Shown piece after piece: positions 1 through 7,330 of a DNA stretch of 20,432 nt (its first letter is position 1; each line of letters begins with the position of its first letter). The stretch covers positions 1 to 20,432 of the forward strand of contig VAYJ01000125.1 of the NCBI GenBank assembly GCA_005888465.1. Reading direction: 5' to 3'. The stretch is from Actinomycetota bacterium. Lineage in GTDB: Bacteria > Actinomycetota > UBA4738. A program made the translations under genes and the position numbers. The notes under the pieces are model-generated. The model saw only the letters and a list, made by a program, of their open reading frames with translations, was not told where the DNA came from and ran no database searches.

Positions 1-117
1 CTTCACGCGGGGCTCCTGGAGCGTGAGCAGCGCGCTACGTGGGGCTACTACTCGCTCAAGCGTGATGCGCTCGACAAGCTAGCCACCGTGTTCGACATGA
101 AGGAGGCAGTTAGATGA
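1..117 (+). CDS. arsR: ArsR/SmtB-family repressor, C-terminal fragment
   Basis: Only the last 38 codons are in the window; the start lies upstream. The fragment reads LHAGLLERERRxTWGYYSLK-like, the end of the recognition helix and the beta-wing of an ArsR/SmtB winged-helix repressor, followed by a short C-terminal helix. These proteins leave their operator when As(III) or another thiophilic metal binds. The stop codon (TGA, 115-117) overlaps the ATG of the arsenite methyltransferase by 4 bp (ATGA), so the two are translationally coupled and the repressor very likely controls the ars genes that follow. The metal-binding cysteines, which usually lie further upstream, cannot be checked here. The assignment rests on the wing motif and the ars context. 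Confidence 0.75.
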   Translation, partial: LHAGLLEREQRATWGYYSLKRDALDKLATVFDMKEAVR

Positions 118-869
118 CGAACGACCTTCGGGAAGAGGTCCGCACCAGGTACGCGAAGGCGGCACTCGCGGTCATCGAGGGCACGGGAGCGGCCTGCGAC
201 TGCTGCCATCCGGGGAAGAGCTGCGCCGAGGAAGGGCACGCGTTCGGGCCGGAGCTGTACGACGCGCTCGCCGAGGAGCGGCTCCCCGACGCCGCGGTGC
301 TCGCGAGCCTCGGGTGCGGGAACCCCACCGCCGTCGCCGACCTGCGTCCCGGGGAGACCGTGCTCGACCTCGGGTCGGGTGGCGGGATCGACGTCCTGCT
401 GTCCGCCAAGCGGGTCGGCCCGACAGGCAAGGTCTACGGCTTGGACATGACCGATGAGATGCTGGCCCTCGCGATCCGGAACCGGGACGAGGCCGGGGCC
501 ACCAACGTCGAGTTCCTGAAGGGCTACATCGAGGACATCCCGCTTCCCGCGAGCACGGTCGACGTCGTGATCTCGAATTGTGTCATCAACCTGTCGACCG
601 AAAAGCCGCGCGTGTTCTCGGAGATGTTTCGGGTGCTTCGTGCGGGCGGCCGGATCGGCATCGCGGATGTCGTCGCGGACGACGCGCTCACTCCTCGGGT
701 TCGGGCCGAGCGCGGAACGTACGTCGGCTGCGTCGCGGGGGCGCTCTCCTTCCGGGAGTACGAGCAGAGCCTGCGAGACGCGGGGTTCGTCGACATCAGC
801 ATCACCGCCACCCACGAGGGCGTTCCCGGGATCCACTCGACCATCATCAAGGCGCGCAAGAGGTCGTGA
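114..869 (+). CDS. arsM: Arsenite S-adenosylmethionine methyltransferase ArsM
   Basis: 251 residues. It methylates As(III) with S-adenosylmethionine to methylated, partly volatile arsenicals in the cytoplasm. The Rossmann-type SAM site is DLGSGGGID at residues 85-93, with the acidic Asp111 after strand 2. Cysteines expected to bind As(III) are present: Cys68 in GCGNPT, Cys156 in SNCVINL and Cys206 in GCVAGAL, plus an N-terminal cluster CDCC (28-31) and Cys37. Length is slightly below the usual 260-280 for bacterial ArsM. The ATG overlaps the arsR stop and the TGA overlaps the GTG of arsC, so arsR-arsM-arsC form one operon. Other SAM methyltransferases (UbiE type) share the fold, but the NCVINL and GCVAGAL cysteines are typical of ArsM. 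The reading frame is intact. Confidence 0.92.
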   Translation: MTNDLREEVRTRYAKAALAVIEGTGAACDCCHPGKSCAEEGHAFGPELYDALAEERLPDAAVLASLGCGNPTAVADLRPGETVLDLGSGGGIDVLLSAKRVGPTGKVYGLDMTDEMLALAIRNRDEAGATNVEFLKGYIEDIPLPASTVDVVISNCVINLSTEKPRVFSEMFRVLRAGGRIGIADVVADDALTPRVRAERGTYVGCVAGALSFREYEQSLRDAGFVDISITATHEGVPGIHSTIIKARKRS

Positions 870-1276
870 GCGAGCCGCCCGAGGTCCTGTTCGTCTGCGT
901 GCACAACGCCGGACGCAGCCAGATGGCCGCGGCGCTCCTCGATCGTCATGCGCACGGCCGCGTGCGTGTCCGCTCCGCCGGGAGCGAACCCGGCGACGCG
1001 ATCAACCCCGCCGTCGTCGAGGCGATGAGCGAGATCGGGATCGACCTTTCCCGTGAGGTTCCCAAGCGGCTCACCGACGAGGCGGTTCGCGAAGCGGACG
1101 CGGTCGTGACGATGGGCTGCGGCGACGCGTGCCCGATCTACGCCGGCAAGCGATACCTCGACTGGGACCTGCCGGACCCGTCGGGCAAGCCGGTCGAGGA
1201 GGTACGCGCGATCCGAGATGAGATCGACCGGCGGGTGTGCCAACTCGTCGCTGAGCTAACCGAGGCCAACGCCTAG
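866..1276 (+). CDS. arsC: Arsenate reductase, low-molecular-weight protein-tyrosine-phosphatase type
   Basis: 136 residues from a GTG start at 866; this start overlaps the arsM stop (GTGA) and places the catalytic loop near the N-terminus as the family requires. It reduces arsenate to arsenite. The P-loop is CVHNAGRS (Cys11, Arg17), the signature Cys-x5-Arg of the Staphylococcus pI258-type ArsC. Cys85 and Cys89 in MGCGDACP are the shuttle cysteines of the thioredoxin-coupled branch, and WDLPDP (Asp104) carries the general acid. Cytoplasmic and soluble. It supplies As(III), the substrate of the ArsM encoded just upstream. No arsenite efflux pump (ArsB/Acr3) is in view. The stop codon lies one base from the stop of the convergent flavoprotein gene. 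Confidence 0.92.
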   Translation: MSEPPEVLFVCVHNAGRSQMAAALLDRHAHGRVRVRSAGSEPGDAINPAVVEAMSEIGIDLSREVPKRLTDEAVREADAVVTMGCGDACPIYAGKRYLDWDLPDPSGKPVEEVRAIRDEIDRRVCQLVAELTEANA

Positions 1277-1277
1277 G

Positions 1278-2390
1278 TCAACCTGCCAGGGGCTCAGCGG
1301 ACCCTTCCCGAGCGTGCGACGCGATCGCCAGTGCGACTCGATGCGCGTCCCTGCCCACGCCGGTCACGAGCGACGACGTCATCGCCGTGAGGAAGTGCAG
1401 CCCGACGAAGTAGAGGCCCGGCTGTGAGGGCACGATGCCGCGCTCGTGCATCGGCTCACCGTCCTCGCCGAACACCGGTAGGTCGATCCAGGAGAAGTCA
1501 GGGTTGAAGCCCGTACACCACACCACGTTGCTCGGGTCGAGGACCCGGCCATCTTCCAAGACAGGCTTGCCGGCTCGGGCGCCGGCGACCCGAGGCACAC
1601 GCTCCACGCCCGCGGCGGCAAGGTCCTTGGGCTTCACGCGGATCAGCGGGTCGGCCTGATGCAGCAGCTTGGGACGGACCCGCCGACCGATCGGCGTGCT
1701 GACGTTCAGGACGTGATGCCCGACGAACCGAACCAGTCGGATCAAGACGAGCCGGGCGATGGGCGTCTCGATCCGAAACGGCACGTGCCCCGTGTCGGGC
1801 CCGGCCATCCAGACAGCGCGCGTCCCGGCCAGCTCGGTGGCGATCTCGGAACCGGAGTTCCCCGCCCCGACGATCAGCACGCCGCCAGCCTGGAGCTGGG
1901 CGGGATTCCGATACTCCGTTGCGTGGAGTTGGCGGATGCCCGGGTCGAGCTCGTTCGCGAACGAGGGGACACGTGGCCGCTGGAAGTTCGACATGGCTAC
2001 CACGACGTTCTCCGCCTCGAACCTGGCGCTCCCGGAACTGAGTACGAACCGGTCGCGCGGCCGGGAAAGGCTCTCGACCCTCGTCCCCCTCCGGACCGGC
2101 AGCTGGAATCGCCCCGCGTACGCCTCGAGGAAGTCGCCCATCGCATCCTTGGTCGGGAACGCGTTTCTCGGACCCGGGAATCGCATGCCCGGAAGGCCGT
2201 CGAAGCGAGCCGGAGTGAACAGACGAAGCGAGTCCCATCGCCGTCCCCATGCGTCTCCCACTCGGCCGCTCGCGTCCAGGATCACTAAGGGCATGTTGCG
2301 CCTGGCGAGATGGTAACCTACCGCGAGTCCGGCCTGACCTCCGCCGACGATCACCGTTTGGATCCGCTCCGTACCCCGTGCGTCGTCCAT
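1278..2390 (-). CDS. FAD/NAD(P)-binding flavoprotein monooxygenase, CzcO/ArsO-like
   Basis: 370 residues. ATG at 2390 is preferred over an in-frame GTG at 2435 because AAGGAG lies 5-6 bases before it and the FAD fold starts soon after. Two dinucleotide-binding motifs are present: VIVGGGQAG near residues 13-21 (FAD) and VLIVGAGNSGSE near residues 160-171 (NADPH). A CTGFNPDFSWID stretch near the C-terminus is typical of the CzcO/YhiM-like group of flavin monooxygenases. The canonical FxGxxxH Baeyer-Villiger signature is not evident; FQRPRVPSF is in that area. Related proteins called ArsO occur in ars operons, and this one converges on arsC, but the tight neighbour on its own strand is a LuxR regulator. 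The function could be unrelated to arsenic, so no symbol is given. Confidence 0.82.
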   Translation of the reverse strand: MDDARGTERIQTVIVGGGQAGLAVGYHLARRNMPLVILDASGRVGDAWGRRWDSLRLFTPARFDGLPGMRFPGPRNAFPTKDAMGDFLEAYAGRFQLPVRRGTRVESLSRPRDRFVLSSGSARFEAENVVVAMSNFQRPRVPSFANELDPGIRQLHATEYRNPAQLQAGGVLIVGAGNSGSEIATELAGTRAVWMAGPDTGHVPFRIETPIARLVLIRLVRFVGHHVLNVSTPIGRRVRPKLLHQADPLIRVKPKDLAAAGVERVPRVAGARAGKPVLEDGRVLDPSNVVWCTGFNPDFSWIDLPVFGEDGEPMHERGIVPSQPGLYFVGLHFLTAMTSSLVTGVGRDAHRVALAIASHAREGSAEPLAG

Positions 2391-2462
2391 GCCCGCTCCT
2401 TCGCTCTCCTCGGTGGTGAGGACGCTAGGTCGCACGGGGCTGCCGCCGCATCGGCAGGCTTG

Positions 2463-2510
2463 CCCAATTCTTGTAGACCGAAATGGGTGGTTCTGTGTAG
2501 CCGGCTACAC
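2463..2510. promoter_or_regulatory. Inverted repeats in the regulator-flavoprotein gap, including a perfect 16-bp palindrome
   Basis: GTGTAGCCGGCTACAC at 2495-2510 is perfectly self-complementary over 16 bases and covers the stop codon of the LuxR gene (2505-2507). Just beyond it lies a looser inverted repeat, CCCAATT (2463-2469) against AAATGGG (2481-2487). Both sit about 75-120 bases before the flavoprotein start on the minus strand, a reasonable place for an operator. The palindrome could also be an mRNA hairpin. No T-run follows, so a classical terminator is unlikely. Confidence 0.35.
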
Positions 2511-4136
2511 CAGTCCGTGCTTGAAGGCGTGGGCGGTCGCTGCGGCGCGATTGTCCAGCCGCAGCTTCGTAAGGATGTTGCTCACATGGCGGGCGACAGT
2601 CTTCTCGCTGATGAACAGCTCGTCGCCGATTGCCTTGTTCGTCTTGCCGGCCGCGATGAGCCTGAGCACCTCGACCTCTCGGCCGGTGAGGCCGGCAACG
2701 CCGGGCCCTTGCCCTCCGACCTTGCGTGCGAGGAAGGCCAGGTCCGTCCTCGCTCCTAGTTCCTGGAAGGTCCGGCGAGCCGCGTCCAGCTCCATCCGGG
2801 CTCCCTCCTCGTCTCCCAGGTCTCGATGGGCGAGCCCGAGCAGGAATCTCGATCTGGCCTGGTCGTAGGGTGCGTCCAGCGCCTGCCAGGCCAACCGGGC
2901 CTCGACGAGCGGGATGAGCGCCCCTCGAGGGTCACCCTCGGCGAGGAGCACTGCGCCCAGACCATGGGCGACCTGCGCGCGGAGCAACGACGAGTCGAAG
3001 ACCTCGGCGAGCCCCGATAGCTCGCGGCACGCAGCCCGGGCGAGGTCGTTCTCGCCGACCGCCAGCAGCACTTCCAGGTGCGGGAGAAGCAGCGCTGCCC
3101 GCGCCGGGGGATCACCAACCTCCAGCAGCGCCACGTTCAGCATGTGAACCGCGGCGCTGGCCGCTCCCGCGGCGAGCCGAAGGAGCGCCAGGCCCGGCTG
3201 GGGACTGCGACCGCGTTCGCTTGCTCGCTGATACGCGGCCTCGGCGTCAGAAACATCGCCGCGGAGCCGCAGCACTTCCCCCAAGCGATACAACGCGGCG
3301 CCCAGTTCGGGGTGTGGACTCGGCGATGCAAGGAGCTCGCACGCCCGACGCGCTTGCTCGAGTGCCTCATCCCAGCGACCGTGCATCTGCATGACTTCGG
3401 CGCGGTACGTGAGGCACTGTCCTCGATACGGAACGAGGTCTGGCTGCGCGTCGCACCAACGCGTGAGTGCCTCCGTCCATTCGTGGGCCCGGCGTACGTC
3501 GAAGATTTCGCGGCACGCCTCGATGACGCTGCAGTACACCTCTCCCACCACATGCGGCGACACTTCGTTGTCGGTCACGGCCACCATGGCCTCATCCAGG
3601 AGGGCGGCGCCACGGGACGCCTTCCCCATTCGGACCAGGGCGCGGCCCTGACCGAGCCTGGCCATCGTCGTGAGGTCCGCCTCACCGAAGCGCTCGCCGA
3701 GCGCCGTGGCTTCGGCGAAGACCTCGAGCGCGCCCGGCAGATCGCCATCCTCGAAGGCGCCGATCGCCTGGGGAAGGAGCAGGTAGCCCTGTTCCGCGCA
3801 GGCCTGTTCACCATCGAGCGCGCGCCCGGCCCGGGACAGCCACCCGCTCGCGCGCGACATCGCGCCACGATTAACGAGACCGAACGCCAGCCAGAACGCG
3901 CAACGTGCGGCATGCCGCACATCGCCGAGATCCATGCACGCCCGGTACGCGCGAGCCCACGCTTCCACGCTGTCCTCATCGTGGGACGTGAGTTGGGCGC
4001 TCACCGCGAGGAACTCCAGGTCCTCGACCCCGAGCGGGGCCGCGCGCTCGGCGGCCGTCAGCTGGACGTAGGCGTCCTTCCACGAACGAGCGCCGAACGC
4101 CTGGCGTCCTCGATCGAGTGCAGGGTCCGCCTTCAT
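2505..4136 (-). CDS. LuxR-type transcriptional regulator with helical-repeat (TPR-like) N-terminus
   Basis: 543 residues from ATG 4136. A longer frame reaches 4307, but that would run into the divergent kinase gene and adds a non-conserved arginine-rich stretch. The C-terminal 65 residues are a LuxR/GerE helix-turn-helix: LTGREVEVLRLIAAGKTNKAIG followed by ISEKTVARHVSNILTKL. The preceding ~470 residues are alanine- and leucine-rich paired helices, a TPR-like superhelix that probably senses a ligand or partner. No Walker A motif is seen, so it is not a full MalT/LAL-type ATPase. It lies directly upstream of the flavoprotein on the same strand with 114 bases between. A likely reading is that it controls the flavoprotein, possibly through the palindrome at its own 3' end. 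Confidence 0.88.
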   Translation of the reverse strand: MKADPALDRGRQAFGARSWKDAYVQLTAAERAAPLGVEDLEFLAVSAQLTSHDEDSVEAWARAYRACMDLGDVRHAARCAFWLAFGLVNRGAMSRASGWLSRAGRALDGEQACAEQGYLLLPQAIGAFEDGDLPGALEVFAEATALGERFGEADLTTMARLGQGRALVRMGKASRGAALLDEAMVAVTDNEVSPHVVGEVYCSVIEACREIFDVRRAHEWTEALTRWCDAQPDLVPYRGQCLTYRAEVMQMHGRWDEALEQARRACELLASPSPHPELGAALYRLGEVLRLRGDVSDAEAAYQRASERGRSPQPGLALLRLAAGAASAAVHMLNVALLEVGDPPARAALLLPHLEVLLAVGENDLARAACRELSGLAEVFDSSLLRAQVAHGLGAVLLAEGDPRGALIPLVEARLAWQALDAPYDQARSRFLLGLAHRDLGDEEGARMELDAARRTFQELGARTDLAFLARKVGGQGPGVAGLTGREVEVLRLIAAGKTNKAIGDELFISEKTVARHVSNILTKLRLDNRAAATAHAFKHGLV

Positions 4137-4159
4137 GAGCTCCGAAGCCGCATACGCGC

Positions 4160-4189
4160 ACCCTACGGCCTGGAGGATCTCCGGGCCAA
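4160..4189 (-). promoter_or_regulatory. Candidate promoter for the LuxR-type regulator
   Basis: On the minus strand TTGGCC (4189-4184) and TAGGGT (4165-4160) are separated by 18 bases and would start transcription near 4153, 17 bases before the ATG at 4136. The fit to sigma-70-type boxes is partial and is judged by eye only. Confidence 0.3.
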
Positions 4190-4282
4190 TGACCCCCCAA
4201 GACCTTCGGCCCTTGTCGCGGCAGACTCGCGCCAGGGTCCTTGGGATAATGGCACGCCCTGTTGAAGGTAGCTGCTCAGCCG

Positions 4283-4810
4283 ATGAAGATCGCGGTTCCC
4301 GAGCCATCGCTCGTCGTTCTGGTGGGCGCGTCCGGCTCGGGGAAGTCGACGTTCGCCGCCAGGCACTTCACGCCGACCGAAGTCATCTCCTCGGACGTGT
4401 GCCGGGGACTCGTGAGCGACGACGAGAACGACCTGGGTGCGACCGACGCCGCGTTCGAGGTGCTGCACCTCATCGCGGCGAAGCGCCTGGAGGCCGGGAA
4501 GCTCACCGTCGTGGACGCGACGAGCATCGAGCTCCATGCGCGGCAGCCGCTGCTCGAGCTGGCGTGGGCGTCCCACGTGCCCCCGGTGGCGATCGTCTTC
4601 GACCTGCCTGAGGAGCTCTGCCTCGAACGGAACGCGTCCCGCCCGGATCGGCAGGTCGGGATGGACGTGAGCCGTCGCCAGCGCTCCGAGCTTCGTCGCT
4701 CACTCGAGGGCCTGGAACGCGAGGGCTTCCGCCCCGTCTACATGCTCCGAACTCCCGAGGACGTGGCCACCGTGGAGATCGAGCGCGAACCGGCCTACCG
4801 TGGGCTCTGA
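4283..4810 (+). CDS. Stand-alone polynucleotide-kinase-like P-loop protein (Pnkp N-terminal kinase module)
   Basis: 175 residues from ATG 4283; a TTG at 4262 would add seven residues and cannot be excluded. It has Walker A GASGSGKST (15-23), SSDVCR (Asp38, Arg41), SDDEND (45-50), a VVDAT strand (76-80) and a lid with Arg116 and Arg120. From memory, Lys21, Ser22, Asp38, Arg41, Arg116 and Arg120 match, position for position, the catalytic residues described for the 5'-OH kinase domain of Clostridium thermocellum Pnkp. Full-length Pnkp continues into phosphatase and ligase domains; here the protein ends and a tRNA gene follows 14 bases on. The expected activity is phosphate transfer from ATP/GTP to a 5'-OH polynucleotide end. 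Other small P-loop kinases cannot be excluded. Confidence 0.82.
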   Translation: MKIAVPEPSLVVLVGASGSGKSTFAARHFTPTEVISSDVCRGLVSDDENDLGATDAAFEVLHLIAAKRLEAGKLTVVDATSIELHARQPLLELAWASHVPPVAIVFDLPEELCLERNASRPDRQVGMDVSRRQRSELRRSLEGLEREGFRPVYMLRTPEDVATVEIEREPAYRGL

Positions 4811-4824
4811 GCGCTGGGTCGCTG

Positions 4825-4911
4825 CGGGGGGACAGGGATTCGAACCCTGGAGGGACTTGCGCCCCTAACGGTTTTCAAGACCGTCACCTTCGTCCGCTCG
4901 GTCATCCCCCC
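4825..4911 (-). tRNA. tRNA-Ser(UGA)
   Basis: 87 nt on the minus strand. The acceptor stem GGGGGGA (4911-4905) pairs with TCCCCCC (4832-4826), with discriminator G at 4825. The anticodon stem is ACGGT/ACCGT around loop CTTGAAA, giving anticodon TGA. A long variable arm (AGGG...CCCT) and a T-arm CAGGG-TTCGAAT-CCCTG complete a class II serine tRNA. CCA is not encoded. It starts 9 bases after the proA stop on the same strand, so it may be transcribed from the proBA promoter. Confidence 0.96.
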
Positions 4912-4920
4912 ACGGGGAGT

Positions 4921-6140
4921 CTATGCGCGGACCTGTCCGTTCCCACGGACGACGAACTTGTAGGTGGTGAGCTCGGGAAGGCCCATCGGCCCTCGCGCGT
5001 GGAGCTTCTGCGTCGAGATGCCGACCTCGGCGCCGAAGCCGAACTCCGCACCGTCGGTGAATCGTGTCGAGGCGTTCACCATCACCGCAGCGGCGTCGAT
5101 CGCGTCGACGAAGCGCTGGGCGGCCGCCGGGTCCTCGGTCACGATCGCCTCGGTGTGCTGCGTGCCGTACTCGGTGATGTGCGCGATCGCGTCCTCGAGC
5201 GAGTCGACGACCTTGGCCGAGATCCGCAGGTCGTAGAACTCGGCGCGGTACTCCTCATCCGTGGCGGGTTCGACGGAACGATCGGCGTCGTAGGCACGGA
5301 TGCGCTCGTCCCCGTAGATCGTCACGCCGCTCGCCTGCAGGGCCTCGATCGCGCGCGGGACGAACGCGTCGGCGACGGCCGCGTGCACCAGGAACGACTC
5401 CGCCGCGTTGCAGACGGCGGGGCGCTGGACCTTGGCGTTCATCAGGATCGAAACGGCTTTGTCCAGGTCCGCCGCCGCGTCGACGTAGACGTGACAGTTC
5501 CCGATCCCCGTCTCGATCACGGGGACGGTGGATTCGCTCACGGTGCGCTGGATGAGCTCAGTGCCGCCGCGGGGGATGAGCAGGTCGATCAGCCCACGCG
5601 CGCGCATCAGCTCGCCGGCCGATTCGCGCGTGGGCGGGACGGCCTGCACGGAGCCGGCGGGGAGGCCGGCCGCCGCTCCCGACTCCTGCAGCACGCGGAT
5701 GAGGACCTCGTTCCGGACTTGAGGGCGAGGCCGGCGGCGTCGACCGTCACGTTGGGCCGGCTCTCGTAGATCACGCCGATGACGCCGAGCGGCACGCGGA
5801 CCTTCTGGATGCGAAGCCCGTTCGGCTGCGTCCAGTCGTCCAGCACCGTGCCGATCGGGTCGGGGAGCGTCGCGAGCATGCGCAGGCCCTCGGCCATCTC
5901 TTGGATGCGGGCCTCGTCCAGGCAGAGTCGGTCGACGAGCGCCTCGGAGATGTCGTTCGTCCTGGCTGCGGCCAGATCCACGGAGTTCGCCGCCAGGATC
6001 TCGGTCGCGCGCGACTCGAGGGCATCCGCCCACGAGCGCAATACGGCGTCCTTCGTGTCGCTCGGCATGGCGGCGAGCGCCCGGGATGCGACACGAGCCT
6101 CGGCCGCGAGCGGCCCAACCGTCTGCATCAGCTCTCCCAT
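4921..6140 (-). pseudogene. proA: Gamma-glutamyl phosphate reductase ProA, reading frame broken
   Basis: ProA reduces gamma-glutamyl phosphate to glutamate-5-semialdehyde, the second step of proline synthesis. Residues 1-142 read in one frame from ATG 6140 and end at DAAGLALKSG; the rest (263 residues) reads in another frame from about 5712, beginning NEVLIRVLQES. Catalytic cysteine is present in PAVCNAAE, and EFGFGAEVGISTQKLHARGP near the C-terminus is typical. Between the two parts the family has a conserved GNAxxLRGGSEAxxS segment of about 14 residues, which is absent. The lesion, near 5710-5716, is therefore an internal deletion of some 40 bases that also shifts the frame. ATG 6140 lies inside the 3' end of proB (13-bp overlap). 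Gene identity is certain; whether the break exists in the organism is not. Confidence 0.9.
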
Positions 6141-7270
6141 CGATCCACCACCGTCACCACCAGCTCGTCCCGGTGGATGACCTCTCTATCGTAGGGACCA
6201 CCCGTCACGGCGAGAAGGTCCTGGCTGGACTTGCCGGCGATCGCGGGCAGCTCACGCGCCGAATAGTTCGTCACGCCGCGCGCGAACGGCCGGCCGTGCG
6301 GCCCCGTGACCTCGACGATGTCGCCCTCGGCGAAGGACCCCTGAACCCCGACGACGCCCGCGGCGAGCAGGCTCCGGCCCATCTCTCGCACGGCGCGCTC
6401 GGCGCCCGCGTCCACCTGGATCTGGCCGCGAGGCGAGGCGACGAACGCGACCCAGGCCCTGCGCGCACGCTCGCGTCCCGCGCGCGCGGGCAGCCACGTG
6501 CCGATGCGCTCACCCGCGAGGATCCGCGCGAGCACGTCTCGCCGGGACGCTCCCGCGACGACCGTCGGGATGCCGGCGGCGGTCGCGACGCCCGCCGCCT
6601 CGAGCTTGCTCGCCATCCCGCCCTTGCCCTGTCCCGAACCCGAGCCGGTCGCGCGCACGTCGAGGGGATCGAGCACCTCGGCAAGCAGGCGCCCGCCGCG
6701 CTTCGGATCGCGCGTGTGGATGCCGTCGACGTCGGAGAGCAGCACCAACAGGTCGGCCCCGATCATCACGGCGACCATCGCCGCCAGGCGGTCGTTGTCG
6801 CCGAAACTGATCTCCTCGGTCGCGACCGTGTCGTTTTCGTTCACGACGGGGATGACGCCCGAGGCGAGCAGGCGATCCACGGTTCGCTGCGCGTTGACGA
6901 AGTGCCGCCGGCGAAGGAAGTCGTCCTGGTTCAGTAGCACCTGACCCGCGACCAGCCCGTGCCGCCCGAACAGGTGCGCGTACTCGGCCATGAGCCGCCC
7001 CTGTCCGACGGCGGCCGCGGCCTGCTGCTCGGGGATGGACCTCGGCCTCCGCGTGAGGCCGAGCGGGCCGAGGCCAGACACGATCGCCCCCGAAGACACG
7101 AGCACGCAGGCACGACCGTCCTTCACCGCCTGGGCGACCTCGCGCACGACCTTCCCCAGCCGGACGCGTGACACGACGCCGGCGCCGTCCACCAAGCTCG
7201 AGGACCCGACCTTGACCACCAGGCGGCGCACGGCCGGGATCGGCCGCGTTCCCTCATCAGCTCCCGCCAT
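6128..7270 (-). CDS. proB: Glutamate 5-kinase ProB with C-terminal PUA domain
   Basis: 380 residues. ATG 7270 is chosen over GTG 7276 because AGGGGG sits 5 bases before it. ProB phosphorylates the gamma-carboxylate of glutamate with ATP, the first and feedback-controlled step of proline synthesis. The amino-acid-kinase domain has VVKVGSSSL at the N-terminus, LVSSGAIVSG, the substrate stretch PVVNENDTV, FGDNDRLAA and LLSDVDGIHTRDP. GSGQGKGGMASKLEAA follows. From about residue 275 on is the PUA domain, ending in DLLAVTGGPYDREVIHRDELVV. Length fits the two-domain form. The frame is intact. It overlaps proA downstream and diverges from the acyltransferase gene at 7331, with only 60 bases between the two starts. 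Confidence 0.95.
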   Translation of the reverse strand: MAGADEGTRPIPAVRRLVVKVGSSSLVDGAGVVSRVRLGKVVREVAQAVKDGRACVLVSSGAIVSGLGPLGLTRRPRSIPEQQAAAAVGQGRLMAEYAHLFGRHGLVAGQVLLNQDDFLRRRHFVNAQRTVDRLLASGVIPVVNENDTVATEEISFGDNDRLAAMVAVMIGADLLVLLSDVDGIHTRDPKRGGRLLAEVLDPLDVRATGSGSGQGKGGMASKLEAAGVATAAGIPTVVAGASRRDVLARILAGERIGTWLPARAGRERARRAWVAFVASPRGQIQVDAGAERAVREMGRSLLAAGVVGVQGSFAEGDIVEVTGPHGRPFARGVTNYSARELPAIAGKSSQDLLAVTGGPYDREVIHRDELVVTVVDRWES

Positions 7271-7317
7271 GCTCACCCCCTCTAGTTCGACAGCCGAAGC
7301 AACCCTCTACATCCCCT

Positions 7318-7323
7318 TACTAT
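7318..7323 (+). promoter_or_regulatory. Candidate -10 box for a leaderless acyltransferase mRNA, overlapping one for proB
   Basis: TACTAT at 7318-7323 lies 7 bases before the ATG at 7331, so transcription would begin at or next to the start codon; no Shine-Dalgarno sequence precedes that ATG. On the opposite strand the same bases read GATAGT (7324-7319) and could serve as the -10 box of proB with a 40-base leader. A clear -35 box is not seen for either. Confidence 0.35.
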
Positions 7324-7330
7324 CCCTCGC

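Noticed and set aside
2440..2457. CTGCCG/CGGCAG hairpin upstream of the flavoprotein gene
   Set aside because: Six-base GC stems are expected by chance in such DNA, and there is no T-run or conserved context.
3135..3149. GTTCA-gcatg-TGAAC inverted repeat
   Set aside because: It resembles the TetR operator arms but in reversed order, and lies deep inside the LuxR-type coding region away from any promoter.
4236..4262. GATAAT at 4245-4250 as a promoter for a leaderless kinase mRNA starting at TTG 4262
   Set aside because: No matching -35 box is seen and spacing to TTG is too long for a leaderless start; ATG 4283 agrees with the family's numbering.
3078..4265. 395-codon open frame on the plus strand opposite the LuxR-type gene
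   Set aside because: It mirrors the regulator in antisense. Composition is Arg/Ala-rich without family motifs, and the minus-strand product has a clear helix-turn-helix.
4825..4911. tRNA-Ser as an integration site for a mobile element
   Set aside because: No integrase, no repeated tRNA 3' end and no mobile genes are nearby; proBA sits directly next to it.
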